A stretch of 64,000 nucleotides of DNA from Archilochus colubris (GCA_023079485.1 CM041083.1:103617054-103681053); one strand, 5' to 3'; counted from the first letter of the stretch, positions 51,476 through 62,180 are shown. Made by a program: numbers and translations. The notes: generated from the letters alone by a model not told the origin.

Positions 51476-53604
51476 TTTTTTTTTTTAGTGTCTCATAATT
51501 ATTCAGTAATCTAGTTTCCAAGTATGTTTTTAAGATGTTTTAGAGGCTCATGAAAAGCTGATAAAACAGCCTGGAAAGGATTCCCCTAATGGCTGATGAA
51601 TGCTTCTTTTCACAGTCATTAATTCTTCATGAACAACTCTGCAATAAATGGAAGATCATTGTCTTACATAGTCATTGCTTGGGCCTGACAGGATTCTGTG
51701 ATGTATATTTATAATTGCCATTGAATTAATTATATAAAATTCCTGTACCAAAATTCCTATTAAACCAGCAGGAAAACATTTGCTCCTCTGTCAATATGTT
51801 CATTGGGTTGTTCTTTGTGAAATGTTATCTTATTAATATTAGTTTAGAATCAATTACTTTGATTCTGTTTTGAAAGATTGCAAGAGTAGGGAAACACACA
51901 GTGCCACTTAGTTCTAGGCAACTATGTCACAATGTACATGGGAACCAACTAGAGCTAATTACAGATTTACCTTCTCTGCCATGCAATTCTTGAAGAGCTT
52001 CTACAGCTCTGTCTTTATGATAAACCTTTTTCTAAGAATATATATGGTTTGGAAAAGTTTATTGGTTGGATTATTTTCTTTGTAGTTAGGATGTCATATC
52101 AACTAGAAGGAAACAGAGATTTAGGAAATGAAGAGTCCAAAACAGATACAGTAGTTAACAGTAGTTAACAGTCCACTAACTACCCAATAGAAGGAGCCAA
52201 GTATATTCACCAGTCATATTTAACATTTAGTTAAGTGACTGATTTTCTTTGAGTGAATATCAAATCCACAGAAATTAAATCTTCAATGTTGTGAGAAGGT
52301 TATGAAGTCATAGTAATACTGACTTGGAGCAAATCTGATTTAGTGTAATACTAAACACAGCACATCTTTGGATCCCTGTCAACTAATGGGAAAGAAATCT
52401 TTTTAAGGAAAAAGAAATGGTTAATATATCCTACAAATGTACTGGGAACAGAGTTCTTACAAAAACAATTAGACTGGGAAGACGATGCAAGTTCCAGTTA
52501 GCAGCAGTAGATGCAGTGAAAGCTACAAATTTCAGTAGCTGCTGAGAAATATTTGAGAACATGATGGTGGAAAGGAACCTGGGATAGCCTAACTGTGAAA
52601 GAAAACCTAAAAAAAATTGTAAGGAAGAAAGTGAAGGATGAGGGAGGAAAGGGTGAGAGGGAGATAGTGAAGGAGTAAGAGACAAGGCAAGGCAAGGGAA
52701 AGCAAGGGAAAAGGACTGAAGTGAACATGTTTTTAAAAGGGCATTAAAGAACTAAAAGAACTGGTAAGTAGACTACAAAAATGTAGGTCAGAGAATTACA
52801 ATGGCAGAAGTGAAAATACATTCAATGTAAAAAGAGGCAAAAAAGCAAGGAAGAAAATGTAATAATGATGAAGTCATAATAAGACAAATCGTGTAAAAGC
52901 ATTATGTCATCTTAATTATGAATACTTGAATTCCCTCAAAACCAAGAAACATATACAAGATTAGAATACTAAGTTTATGATGTAGAATATTACCACAAGC
53001 CTATAGGGATGAAAATCAGTACACTCAAAGAATAAAGACTGGTACAAGGGGAAGGTACTACGAAACATCACATTTGGCATACACCTTACTTAAATTTATC
53101 TGTCAGAGATAAAGAAGAGATAAAAAGATGTCTAATCAATGCTAGATATGATTCCTAAGGAAGAACACTTTCAGAAAGCAGCTCTGCTCACCTTTCGTAC
53201 AAAAAGGTAATTTTTCTTACAAAAAGGTGATTTTTTCCTTGATGTACAGAGAGTACAGATAACCAAAATCTATAGATTAAATAAACAATTATGTTTCAAG
53301 TATCTATGAATTCAATAAATCAGGTCTTATTAAAAGTATTGTCTGTAATTACTGAATAAAAGAAAGATTTACAAAAGGAGGACAAGAGTTTATCTCCTAC
53401 TTGATGATGAAAGTTGATGATCCCAAGAAGACAAAACTGATTAAAGCCTTTTTTCGCTTTTAGGTTCATTGTCATCAGGCATTTAAAAAAATATGTTACA
53501 ATGACAAAGACTAAGATTTTTCTTACAGTAGAAATAGAATGCATTAAAGAGTAGGTAAGACAGATGTTTTGAAGTTGGCTGGGTGTGATGAAATTCACTA
53601 TATC
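51476..53604. other. Mostly unrecognised DNA before an ancient LINE
   Basis: No gene seen. A 12-bp direct duplication (CAGTAGTTAA units) lies at about 52147-52171 and a GGCAA-rich patch at 52683-52712. The last kilobase may include more of the ancient LINE that becomes recognisable at 53605, but I cannot show it. Confidence 0.5.
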
Positions 53605-54975
53605 ACAGTCTGAGAATTGGCTAGAGTAATACCAGAACCATTTGTACTTGTCTTCGAAAGTTTATAGAAAATGGAAAAATCCAAAAGTGTAAAGATAGTG
53701 CCCACTATAAAAGTGAGAGGGAAGGAATAAAAAGGAAATTATTATTGTCAATCTGGTTTAATTTCTTTTCTCAGAAAAATTTTAAACTAAGACAAGTACT
53801 TTATAACTACCTAAAAGATAACAAGAAGACCAATACAGACTGGTATGGATTTGTCGATATCTTGGCAAATAAAGATAATCTAATTGCTTCTACAACAGGG
53901 AAACTGACCTTGTGGGTTGTGGAGAATTTTTAAATAATTTAGCATTACTGAAACTACTACCATTGTTTCATGTAACATACTAAGCAAATATACAAAAGAA
54001 TGTCTGCTGAATGCCTGATTGGAAAATTAACATTAAAGAGTGGTTATTTCTTCACTGTCAAAGGAAAGCCTTTGTAAATGTAATTGTATAATGAGTCTGG
54101 TTTTAATAATTTTAATAATTTGTATTTTACAATTTTGATAAAAAATTAAGAGTAAGAAGGTAAAATTTTCAGTGGATACTAGAGGGAGTATTTATAAGCA
54201 TGACAGGGGACAGGCTTGTTCAGCCTGGAGAAGAAGAGGCTCAGGGGAGACCTCATTGCTCTCTACAACTACCTGAAAGGAGGGTGTAGCCAGGTGGACG
54301 TTGGTCTCTTTTGCCAGACAACTTTCAACAAGACAAGAGGGCATGGTCTTAAGTTGTGCCAGGGGAAGTTTAGGTTAGATATTAGAAAGAATTTCTTTAC
54401 GGAGAGAGTGATCTGGCATTGGAATGGGCTGCCCAGGGAAGTAGTGGATTCTCCGTCCCTGGAGATATTTAAAAAGAGACTGGGTGTGGCACTCAGTGCC
54501 ATAGTCTAGCAACCGCAACGGTGGTTCAAGGGTTGGACTCGATGATCTCTGAGGTCCCTTCCAACCCAGACAATTCTATGATTCTATGATTCTATGATCA
54601 CAAACCAGTGGAGAAACTACAAGAGAGTGAAAATGCACCTCAATATAGACAAATCACAAGCTATGCACTTAGCAAAAATTATCAACTACCATAAATACAA
54701 GATGAGAAACAAATGATTAGGTAACATCACTGTTGAAAATTATCCAGACATTTAATGGATCCCAAACTGAACATGAATCTAGAGTCTCACATAATTGCCA
54801 TAAAGGGAACACATTCTGGAATAGGTAGCACTGGCAGGTGCTCTTCCAATATGAATTTGCCACAGTTCAAGAAGAAAGCAACCCAGGTGGACAGGGTTCA
54901 AGAAGAATAGTCAAAAATATTAGACTTGTAAAAGACTGATTTAGGAAGAAAAGTTAAAGAGGTGGCAGAGAGAAT
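53605..54975 (+). mobile_element. Ancient CR1/L3-like LINE, interrupted by a young CR1
   Basis: The left part (53605-54190) carries 'AATACCAGAACCATTTGTAC', 'AAGATAGTGCCCACTATAAA', 'TGGTATGGATTTGTCGATAT' and 'GGGAAACTGACCTTGTGG'. These follow the order of the RT region before motif A in old CR1/L3-type LINEs. The right part (54600-54975) carries 'AACATCACTGTTGAAAATTA' and 'CAAACTGAACATGAATCTAG', then degraded coding sequence. Divergence is far higher than in the CR1 lying between them. It is a molecular fossil with no open frame. Confidence 0.6.
54205..54599 (+). mobile_element. Young CR1 LINE 3' end with intact terminal ORF2 frame
   Basis: It begins near 'TTGTTCAGCCTGGAGAAG'. The frame 54216-54509 stays open through [34 protein letters not shown] and NGLPREVV to the natural-looking stop of ORF2. 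A 3' UTR of about 90 bp follows and ends ATTCTATGATTCTATGATTC. This is the least diverged CR1 in the window. It is strongly 5' truncated, so it cannot move. A 77-codon antisense frame is a shadow. Confidence 0.9.
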
Positions 54976-55949
54976 ATTTATTAGTTAAGTTTATTATAAA
55001 AGTGTCATAAAAACACAGTGGAAAGAAAACGTTTGGTAAAATTGTAGGTAGAACAGTCTGTGGGGCATCACAGATAGAGATGCTTAGTATACATTATCAG
55101 TTCAAGCTTTGCTACACTACTGAAGCATTAGAATGAGTTTTTGTGAACATTATAGAAACTCCCTTATTGGAAGTTGAAAAACTGAACTGCAGAATTATAG
55201 TTGATGTTCCTTTGCAATAGTAAGGGATTTCTTATGTTGATGTATTCTCTTTAACTTCTTTTATGACGCTTGAAAAAAATATATCAATTTATTTCTATGC
55301 TTGCTTGCTGATAATCCAAGGGCATATCTTTTGAGGTTTTTTTCCTTATCATTTTTGGGTGTTTTAGGTTAGGGATAATTCTGGATATTATCCAGAATAA
55401 TATCCAGATAATTCTTTATGGATAATTCTTTATGATACACTTCGTAGGACTTTTCATAGATAATTGTCCCTTTTATTCAAGAGATGTAATGCTAAGACAA
55501 TATTTTTAAGGGTTTTATGAAAAGGTATGGAAAAGAATTACCAGATACATGCTGAACAAAGCATATATGGTATGTTTAAACTACCTTTTCAGAGTGTAGC
55601 TAAAATGTGATTATATTATATTCTTAATACATATGTTTAAGTACTGTACTGTCTTATTTTCGTGACTTTGTTTCATTGCTTATAATTGGTGAATAATAAA
55701 GCTGAAAAGTACTGTTTGAAATAGCAGTCATGAACTTCAGATTTATACAGAGACAATAACCTTCCCGATTTGGACTTCAGATTGTTTAATATACCTCAAG
55801 CTTCAATGTCAGTTTTCCATGCACAGATTTTTTTATTCAGCTCTAGAATTCTATTACCCTCGGGTAACTCAAATTCCTGTAAGAGGAAGTATATCCACTG
55901 TTATCAAAGACTTTTTTGCAGAAATCTTAGAAAATAACTCATTAAAATA

Positions 55950-56006
<57 letters not shown>

Positions 56007-56181
56007 GAATGGTTGTGTTAATCTTGGCAAATATACTGTCAATGTATAAATTTAGTAGTCAGAAGATGTTAATCTGGAGGTATTTCAGTATTTTGAACTT
56101 TTTGAAGTTATATGTGCCCCTAAAACTTACATTTTCAGTTGAACTTAATCTCAGCATGCTTTTTTCATGATGTTTACCAAT
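54976..56181. other. Unique AT-rich DNA with a (TAA)n tract
   Basis: No gene seen. A perfect 10-bp-arm palindrome lies at 55378-55398 within a GGATAATTC-rich stretch. The microsatellite is listed separately. Confidence 0.6.
55951..56005. repeat. (TAA)18 microsatellite
   Basis: A pure ATA/TAA trinucleotide run of about 55 bp. It is the longest perfect tandem repeat in the window and likely polymorphic. Confidence 0.95.
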
Positions 56182-56712
56182 TGTCTTAGTTTGGGCCAGG
56201 ATAAAGGTGATTTTCTGTCTTGTACTTTTGCTTTTAGCGAAGTCTCTTCTAAGTACTTACTCTTGCTGAAATTAACAGCAAGTTTCTCAGACAGTGTGTG
56301 CTTCTAGGACTGATAACACTTGATGTTTATAGTTACTGCTGGAGACTGGTGTGCAGAGCCAAGGACACTGCTCAGCTCTTAGGAACATTTTACCCTCCAG
56401 GAGGATAAAGAGGTCCCACCTGCAACCCTCCCTTGGGGAGGAAAGGACAAGATAGATGCCAGAATTGACCAAACAGAGTATTCCATCCCATACACGTCAT
56501 ACTCAGTATAAATTTGAGGGATCACGATGGCCAAGCCAGATTTCACTTCCAGCTTCCGGCTGCCTGCCCTTCTTGCCTTTCCTCCTTCCCTTCCTTCACT
56601 CGGCATCCTAGAAGGATTCCATCTGTCCCTCTGACTGTGGTCCTGATCCATGCCAGCTCATATCTGTGTGTTCCTGACCCCAGTTCCTGACTGCTGCCGA
56701 CCCCAGGCAGAG
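56182..56712 (+). mobile_element. LTR 5' part of the rearranged element
   Basis: It matches 14937-15450 through 'CTTGCTGAAATTAACAGCAA', 'GGTGTGCAGAGCCAAGGACA', 'AGTATTCCATCCCATACACG' and 'TCCTGATCCATGCCAGCTCA'. Similarity ends near 'CCGACCCCAGGCAG'. The 3' third of the LTR is missing here. Confidence 0.8.
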
Positions 56713-57208
56713 GGTTGCTCTCTGTACGAGGAGCAGCTCTCACTCTCTGAACAGCAACTCTTGGCCTCCGAAAAGGCATGTTCAATCTCATTACTGTGGT
56801 TTTTGTGTTACTCCTCACCAATATATGAGAAAAATTAACAACACCCACCAGAAGATTGAGAAATGAAATGCTATTGCTACTAAAATCTGGTGGAGTGAGC
56901 CTGAAATACGATGAAATGGTGTAATTTTCCAAATTAAAACTGGGAGTGTAATTACCAACCAAGTTTTTTATCTCTGTATGAAACACTACTGCACCATGCA
57001 CCATGATATACATCAGTATTGAGGACCATATTGCAACGATGGTTCTTAAGCAGCTCTTATGAAAAAAGACCCACATAGTAACAGCAATTCCAGCTGCAAA
57101 AAGACAGATCGCATACCCTAAGTACCAAAGGTACGGCATGATTGGTTTAATCTCCAACACTGTGAAATTTCCAAAGAACAAGGTCTAATTCCAGCTTAGC
57201 AAAGCCAT
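56713..57208 (-). pseudogene. Unrecognised multi-pass membrane-protein gene, broken, inside an LTR element
   Basis: An ATG at 57208-57206, in a strong start context (A at -3, G at +4), opens a frame that meets a TAG after seven codons (57187-57185). Past this stop the same frame stays open to the end of the element's interior, then continues about 54 codons into antisense LTR sequence to 56543. The open part from 57181 begins with TTG, not ATG; its first ATG is about 14 codons on. Counting from 57181, hydrophobic segments lie at about residues 13-40, 47-67 and 105-122. N-glycosylation sequons are at 5, 77, 86 and 116, and a basic tail (FRRPRVAVQRVR) lies at 137-148. I do not recognise the family; it is not like gag, protease or polymerase. 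The place just after the primer binding site is normally gag's. Confidence 0.5.
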
Positions 57209-57286
57209 TCTTTCACTGGAGCTGGAATTCAAACTGTTCAGGCAAATTAGTCAAAATTTAAACTGGACTCGAGCCAACTAGCTCGG

Positions 57287-57304
57287 GCCCCACGTTGGGC
57301 GCCA
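57287..57304 (-). promoter_or_regulatory. Retroviral primer binding site, tRNA-Lys1,2 type
   Basis: On the minus strand the 18 bases TGGCGCCCAACGTGGGGC are the known complement of the 3' end of tRNA-Lys1,2. They sit 7 nt after an LTR end (TGACA at 57316-57312), where minus-strand DNA synthesis is primed. Lysine primer sites are typical of beta-type (class II, ERVK-like) retroviruses. The match looks perfect, which suggests a fairly recent element. Confidence 0.85.
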
Positions 57305-57311
57305 ATAAATC

Positions 57312-57390
57312 TGTCACGGTTTAACACTGGCCCGGCAATTAGACCGAGTAACAGACGCTCTCTATTAATCTCTCTCTCTTCCCTGATAAA
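57312..57390 (-). mobile_element. Inverted LTR 3' end (U5) next to the primer site
   Basis: Read on the minus strand it runs TTTATCAGGG to GTTAAACCGTGACA and aligns with 15656-15736, the last 80 bp of the reference LTR: 'GATTAATAGAGAGCGTCTG' against GATTAACAGAGAGCATCTG, and GGGCCAGTGTTAAACC at the end. Together with the outer 57391-57406 it forms a 95-bp block with 16-bp perfect inverted ends. Confidence 0.75.
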
Positions 57391-57406
57391 GTGTTAAACC
57401 GTGACA

Positions 57407-58734
57407 CCAATAAAGAGAAAATACCACACTTCACACATATTCCTGAAAACACAAACTCTACTTCATTTGTTAAAAGTTCTTCAGTGTCACTTTTGTTTGG
57501 AGACAGTTAAAAATTTAAAAATAAGTTATTTATTGCCATGGACTTTCTAACATAATAATCAGTCTGGTTGTACCAGGATGTTTTGTCTACCAAGTTTTAT
57601 TCCATGAACATTTTGTTCTAAGAGCTTCCTTTTTTGTCAATTAAGTTCAGACCCTTGACAAATATTTTTAATTAATTCTGAGCAAGTCTACCTTGTCTTC
57701 ATCTTTGAAAAGCAAATAACAGGAAAGAAAGAAAAAAATATTCCAGAAAAAAAACTTTCAATGTATACAAAACGTGGTGTATAGCAAAACCATCCATGAC
57801 TGGAAGTCTTTTGAGGTGTTCTTTACAGGTATCAGCAATTATGTAAAATAATTTCACAATTCGTGAATTAAATTGTAAGTTGGCAAAAAGGTGTTAAAAA
57901 TCATCATTCTTCTATTAAAAATGAGAAAACTGTGAAAAGAATGGCCCAAAGACAGACAAAGATCAGAAGCAAGGCAAGTATGTAATTTCTTAATATATCC
58001 TTTGAAATTGTATGATATTATTTTCCTATACCCATTTAACTTCAATTTAGATGATTTCATAATCTTGCAAGCTCGCATTCAGTCACTAAGTGTTAATTGG
58101 GATTTGGAAGAATGCTATAGATATGCAACAGTCTTCTCTCTGAAGGGCCAGAGACAAACACTGTATTATTTCTTCTCCTGCAGATAAATATGAATGTATA
58201 TATATAGATAAATTATTAAATATAGGGGGATTTTTTTTTAGTTGTTAGTTCTAAAGCCCATTTGAGAACTCTGTATTTTAGTTTCTCTGTAATAGTTTTC
58301 AATTTAGCTTCCCAAAGACGAGCACAAATCATTTGTATGTTTAGCAAAGTGAACACTGTTCCCTTGAGAATCTTGTCAGTAAACTACGGTGAATAATTGC
58401 ATTCTGGCTATGCTTGAATAGTAGGAAGTTTAACTAGACATATGATCAATTCAGATCCACTTTCTTGGAGAACTCTAACCCCTTAAGTCAGACCTGCCTT
58501 CTCCTGATGGGTCAGTGCTAATCAGACATAGTTTGTCTCTGCCTCATGCAGCTATTAAAGAAAACACCACCACCTCAATGGGACCCCTTTCAAATGAAAT
58601 CTCATCAGGTTGCATAGTGGTGAGATGAATAAATTTCCCAGGTAGTTCACAGAATATGAAATTATTATGGGTAGGGCAAGTAATGCCTGCAGAGGCTTTT
58701 TAGAGACTATTTTAAAATCAATTGGAATCTCACC
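57407..58734. other. Unique AT-rich DNA, no gene seen
   Basis: No recognised repeat or gene. A short TA run lies at 58197-58207. Confidence 0.6.
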
Positions 58735-59292
58735 AGGAGCAACTTGTGCCCATTGACTCTTGTCTTGTCCATGTGACTCCTTGTAAACAGGGAGTCTCCA
58801 TCTTCTTTGTAGCTCTCCTTTAAGTAGTGGAATATTGTAATAAATTGTCCCCTAAGCCTTCTCTTTCTCAAGGCTGAGCAGACCCAGTTTTCTCAGCCTC
58901 TCCTTGTATGGCAGGTACTCCAGTCCTCAGATCATCCTCGTGACTCTTCTCTGGATCCTCTCCATCCTGTCAGCATCCTTTTTGTACAGTGGGGACCAAA
59001 ACTGGATGCAATGCTCTAGGTGCGGTCGGACAAATGATGGGTAGAGTGAGATGATGACTTCTTTGTCTCTGCTGGTGATGCCCTTGTTGATGCAGCCCAG
59101 CATCCTGTTGGCTTTCTGTACAGCTGCTGCACTGTTCACTCATGTTAGGCCTGTTGTCCACCAAGACCCCCAGGTCCCTTTCCACAGGGCTGCTCTCTAT
59201 CCAAGAAGATCCCAGTATGAACTGCTCTTTTGAGCTACGTGTTTCTAGGTGCAAGACCTTGCACCTCTCTACACTGAACTTCATAAAGTTCC
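58735..59292 (-). mobile_element. CR1 LINE fragment
   Basis: The plus strand shows the antisense CR1 order: 'CTCAAGGCTGAGCAGACCCA', 'CTCTTCTCTGGATCCTCTCC', 'GGGGACCAAAACTGGATGCA', 'GATGCCCTTGTTGATGCAGC', 'CCCAGGTCCCTTTCCACAGG' and 'CAAGACCTTGCACCTCTCTA'. The minus frames 59139-58927 and 59284-58970 encode CR1 ORF2 pieces (MLGCINKGITSRDKEVI and HLEHCIQFWSP) in two frames, so at least one frameshift is present. The extreme 3' end is missing or too diverged. Confidence 0.85.
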
Positions 59293-60954
59293 TGGGTTTT
59301 AGTATTTCTGGTTATATAAGCTTCATAATTTATACCACAATGTTTCTTAGGGTGGGAACAAGGCAGGTTTTGAGACCCAAAATTATACTTTTACTGAAGC
59401 AGCATCCATATAGTTTAAGTGTTCTATCACTAGTAATTTGATTTGCCTTTCATTATCATAACAGTAATAATAACAAACTCAATTGCTATTAATGGAAATG
59501 TCATATGTGCTTTCATAGAGGTTTTATTGTAATTCAGTATTAATCAGTGTATCATTAAAATAAAGTGTTATTATCTAATTTGTATTTATTCAAGCATAAA
59601 GGCAAAAACCTGTTTTGATGTACTGTGCCATTATGCAATCAGTTCTTTTAATAAAACAATTTTCATATACAGTTTTGTCTTTTTCTTACATTATAGGGGA
59701 GCAACATTGTCTGAGAATGTGCTAATTCCCATCATATAAAACCAATGCTCTGTTGCAATAGCAAGTTTAAATTTAATCAGTGCTTTCCTAGCAAAAGTAT
59801 CTCTGCAAAGCCTTCAAGGTTAAAGCATGATGAAATAGCTTTCACAACCATGATGCATCTATATTATGAGAGCTTTTTGGTTTTGGGTTTTTTTCAACAT
59901 TTTATCTTTATTATTATTATGACTAAGGTATAGGTTGACATAGCAACTTCTAACCTGTATGAAGGACATCTGTTTTTATAATTAAAAATATTAGTTGACC
60001 TTTTTACTCACATTTTACATCCTCAGCTAAGGTTACATAGGACAAAATAGTTAAAGCAAAATCCTTTAAAACTGCACAAAAAGGAACCCTAATTTCACAT
60101 ACTTTTGTAATTTTTGCAAAGTAATTGTTGGGAGGTTATGGTGAACATTTTTGGGAAAAAATCCCCAGACAGCTTATAATGCAATAAACAATATAATTAA
60201 TCAGTTCATTGAAGATCAACTTAAAGCTCAGAAGTTACATTTACAAATGACCTCTAAGATGTTACAAGACTGAGGAACATGGATTCTCTTGGATTTTTTA
60301 GGAGTCTGGTTTCTGCAGCAGGTGATTAGGTTATTCCCGTCATTGTAAGGTTTGGGTAGAGCTGGGCTCCCTGAAATGGAATAAAGAAAAACCAAAATTA
60401 AGAACAAGCAGAAATATGGAACTAGAAAAATGAAGTAGTGGGGAAAGACAATGAAAGAGCACATTTGTGCACTTTAGACTCTTAAGTTTTCCCAGCTCTT
60501 GTCTCCGTAAAGCTTTTGCTTAATGATACTTTTTGTTAAATGATTGCTAATTTAATATTCAAAAGCAGCTCTAGACAATGAGGTGGGTCTCACATCTCCT
60601 TATAAATGATTCTGATTCCATCTATAGGCCAATAAAATTGTAATTCTTGCCTGAAGATTCATTCACTTTCAAAATGATTGATGAAATGTTACTTCGGAAC
60701 AGCCAGAAACCAGAGTGCTTGCCTGGATAGTGAAAATCCTATGCTTAAAACCATTCAAACCATAAATCCAGTTCAGTTATGTCTCTTCTCTTCTATTTGC
60801 CAGGTTTCTTTAAAAAGGGAAAGCAACTTCAGAAGAATCATTCAGTAGGAGCGAGCATAAAGGATGATGTCTTAAAATCACTGGGTAATTTATGTTGGAG
60901 GAAATCTCTAAAAGTCATCTGCTTTTACTTTCTGCTCAAAGCTGGGTCAACTAC
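59293..60954. other. Unique AT-rich DNA, no gene seen
   Basis: No recognised gene or repeat. The 82-codon plus frame at 60779-61027 runs into the next CR1 in antisense and is not a gene. Confidence 0.6.
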
Positions 60955-61835
60955 AAACTTGGAGCAGTTTCATCTGGATCATTTTGTCCAGCAGAGTTCT
61001 GAATATTCAGTGACAGAGACCTCTTAGCATCTCTCAGGACTCTGTGCCTTTCAGTGAAAAAACGTCTCCTCATATCTGCCTGAAACTTCCCAAGTTCAGC
61101 CTGTGCCTCTAAGCTCTTGTGAACCTCTGAGAATATCTGAGAGATGTCTGATTTCATCTTTGCTCTAACAACCCACAGTCAGTTTGTCAGCTAAGGCAGC
61201 AGTAAGGTCTCTGTCAGCCATCACTTCCTTGGTCTGAACAAGCCCAGCCCACCCAGAGCCCCTTTGAGTAACATGAGCTACGTCCCTCAGGCATTTCTAT
61301 GGCTCTCCATGGGATGTACTCCAATTTGTATCCTCTCTTCAGGAATGGGGAAAGATGACCTGGACATAGACCTCAGGATGCAATGTCACAAAGGCCAAGG
61401 AGAGGGGATTAGTGATTTCACTTGACCTTTCAGCCATTTTCTTAGTAACAATGTTATTATAAAGGGCACGCTGCTGTCTTATATTCACCTTTCCATACAC
61501 CAAGACATCCAGGTCCTTTTCTGCAAAATTGCCTTCCACCCAGTTGCCTCTCCGCTTTTACTGCAGCACAGGCTAATTCAGTTCTAGATGAGGGTTTTTA
61601 ATTTGCCTTTGCTGAACTTCATACGGGTTTCCACCAGCAAATTTTTCCAGACTGTCAAGAGCGCTTGAATTCCTGCCTTCCTGCCTTCAAGTTCATCAAC
61701 TGATAACTCACACCCCTGTTTAATATTGCCTGTGAATTTGCAAACAGTACATTGCATCCCATCATCCAGATCATCAACAAAAAACAATAGTGGCCACTGT
61801 ATTAAATCCTGAAAATCATTACTGGCAGTGATACT
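60955..61835 (-). mobile_element. Old CR1 LINE fragment, about 0.9 kb
   Basis: The minus frame at 61157-60951 holds AELGKFQADMRRRFFTER, the conserved CR1 ORF2 C-terminal motif in a diverged form. Farther 5' are 'ACCAAGACATCCAGGTCCTT', 'TTGCTGAACTTCATACGGG' and 'CATCATCCAGATCATCAAC', covering the thumb and the DDxDD-side coding region in antisense. Many changes and broken frames indicate an old copy, and its type differs from the young one at 54205. Confidence 0.7.
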
Positions 61836-61914
61836 TTAAACTGCTGGACACAAACAATTGAGACAAGTGGTCTGTCCAGTTTAATTGCAATCCAACCAGA
61901 TTGCAATTCATTCA

Positions 61915-62180
61915 TCCAGACATTCTCAATTCTCTCAGCCTCTTCTCATAGGACCTGTTCTCCATACCCTTCAACAGCTTGGTTGTCCTTCTCTGAACTT
62001 GTTTCAGAACCCCAGTGTCTTTCTTGTAGTGAGGGACCCAGAACTGAACACAGTACCACTCCCCCAGGTCCTTTTCTGCCTGGCAGCTTTCCAGCCACTC
62101 TTCCCCAGGCCTGTAATGTTGCATGGAATTGCTGTGACAGAAATGCAGGACCCATCACTGGGTCTTATTAAACCTTCTTA
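61915..62180 (-). mobile_element. CR1 LINE fragment
   Basis: The antisense blocks 'TCTCAGCCTCTTCTCATAGG', 'CCAGTGTCTTTCTTGTAGTG', 'GGGACCCAGAACTGAACACA' and 'CCCCAGGTCCTTTTCTGCCT' are standard CR1 ORF2 C-terminal coding sequence. The minus frame 62124-61912 reads VQFWVPHYKKDTGVL. The 125-codon plus-strand frame at 61885-62262 is antisense. Its segment order restarts relative to 60955-61835, so it is a separate insertion. Confidence 0.8.

Larger units (their letters stand above)
56182..57406 (+). mobile_element. Rearranged LTR retroelement with inverted interior
   Basis: The outer ends are LTR-like: TGTCTTAGTTTGGGCC at the left and GTGTTAAACCGTGACA at the right, with CCAAT directly outside both (56177-56181 and 57407-57411). 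The first 530 bp match the LTR at 14937 in plus orientation. The interior to 57390 is in the opposite orientation and holds an LTR 3' end, a primer binding site, a leader and a decayed reading frame. The last 16 bp return to plus orientation. This fits a provirus (LTR-PBS-gene-LTR) in which the stretch from mid 5' LTR to near the end of the 3' LTR was inverted, with loss of about 200 bp of LTR. Confidence 0.7.

Noticed and set aside
57302..57414. 95-bp block with 16-bp perfect inverted ends and flanking CCAATAAA repeats, looking like a small DNA transposon (MITE)
   Set aside because: Its body aligns with the last 80 bp of the LTR at 15656-15736 and is followed on the minus strand by a retroviral primer site. 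One flanking repeat is also two bases away from the end. LTR ends explain it better.
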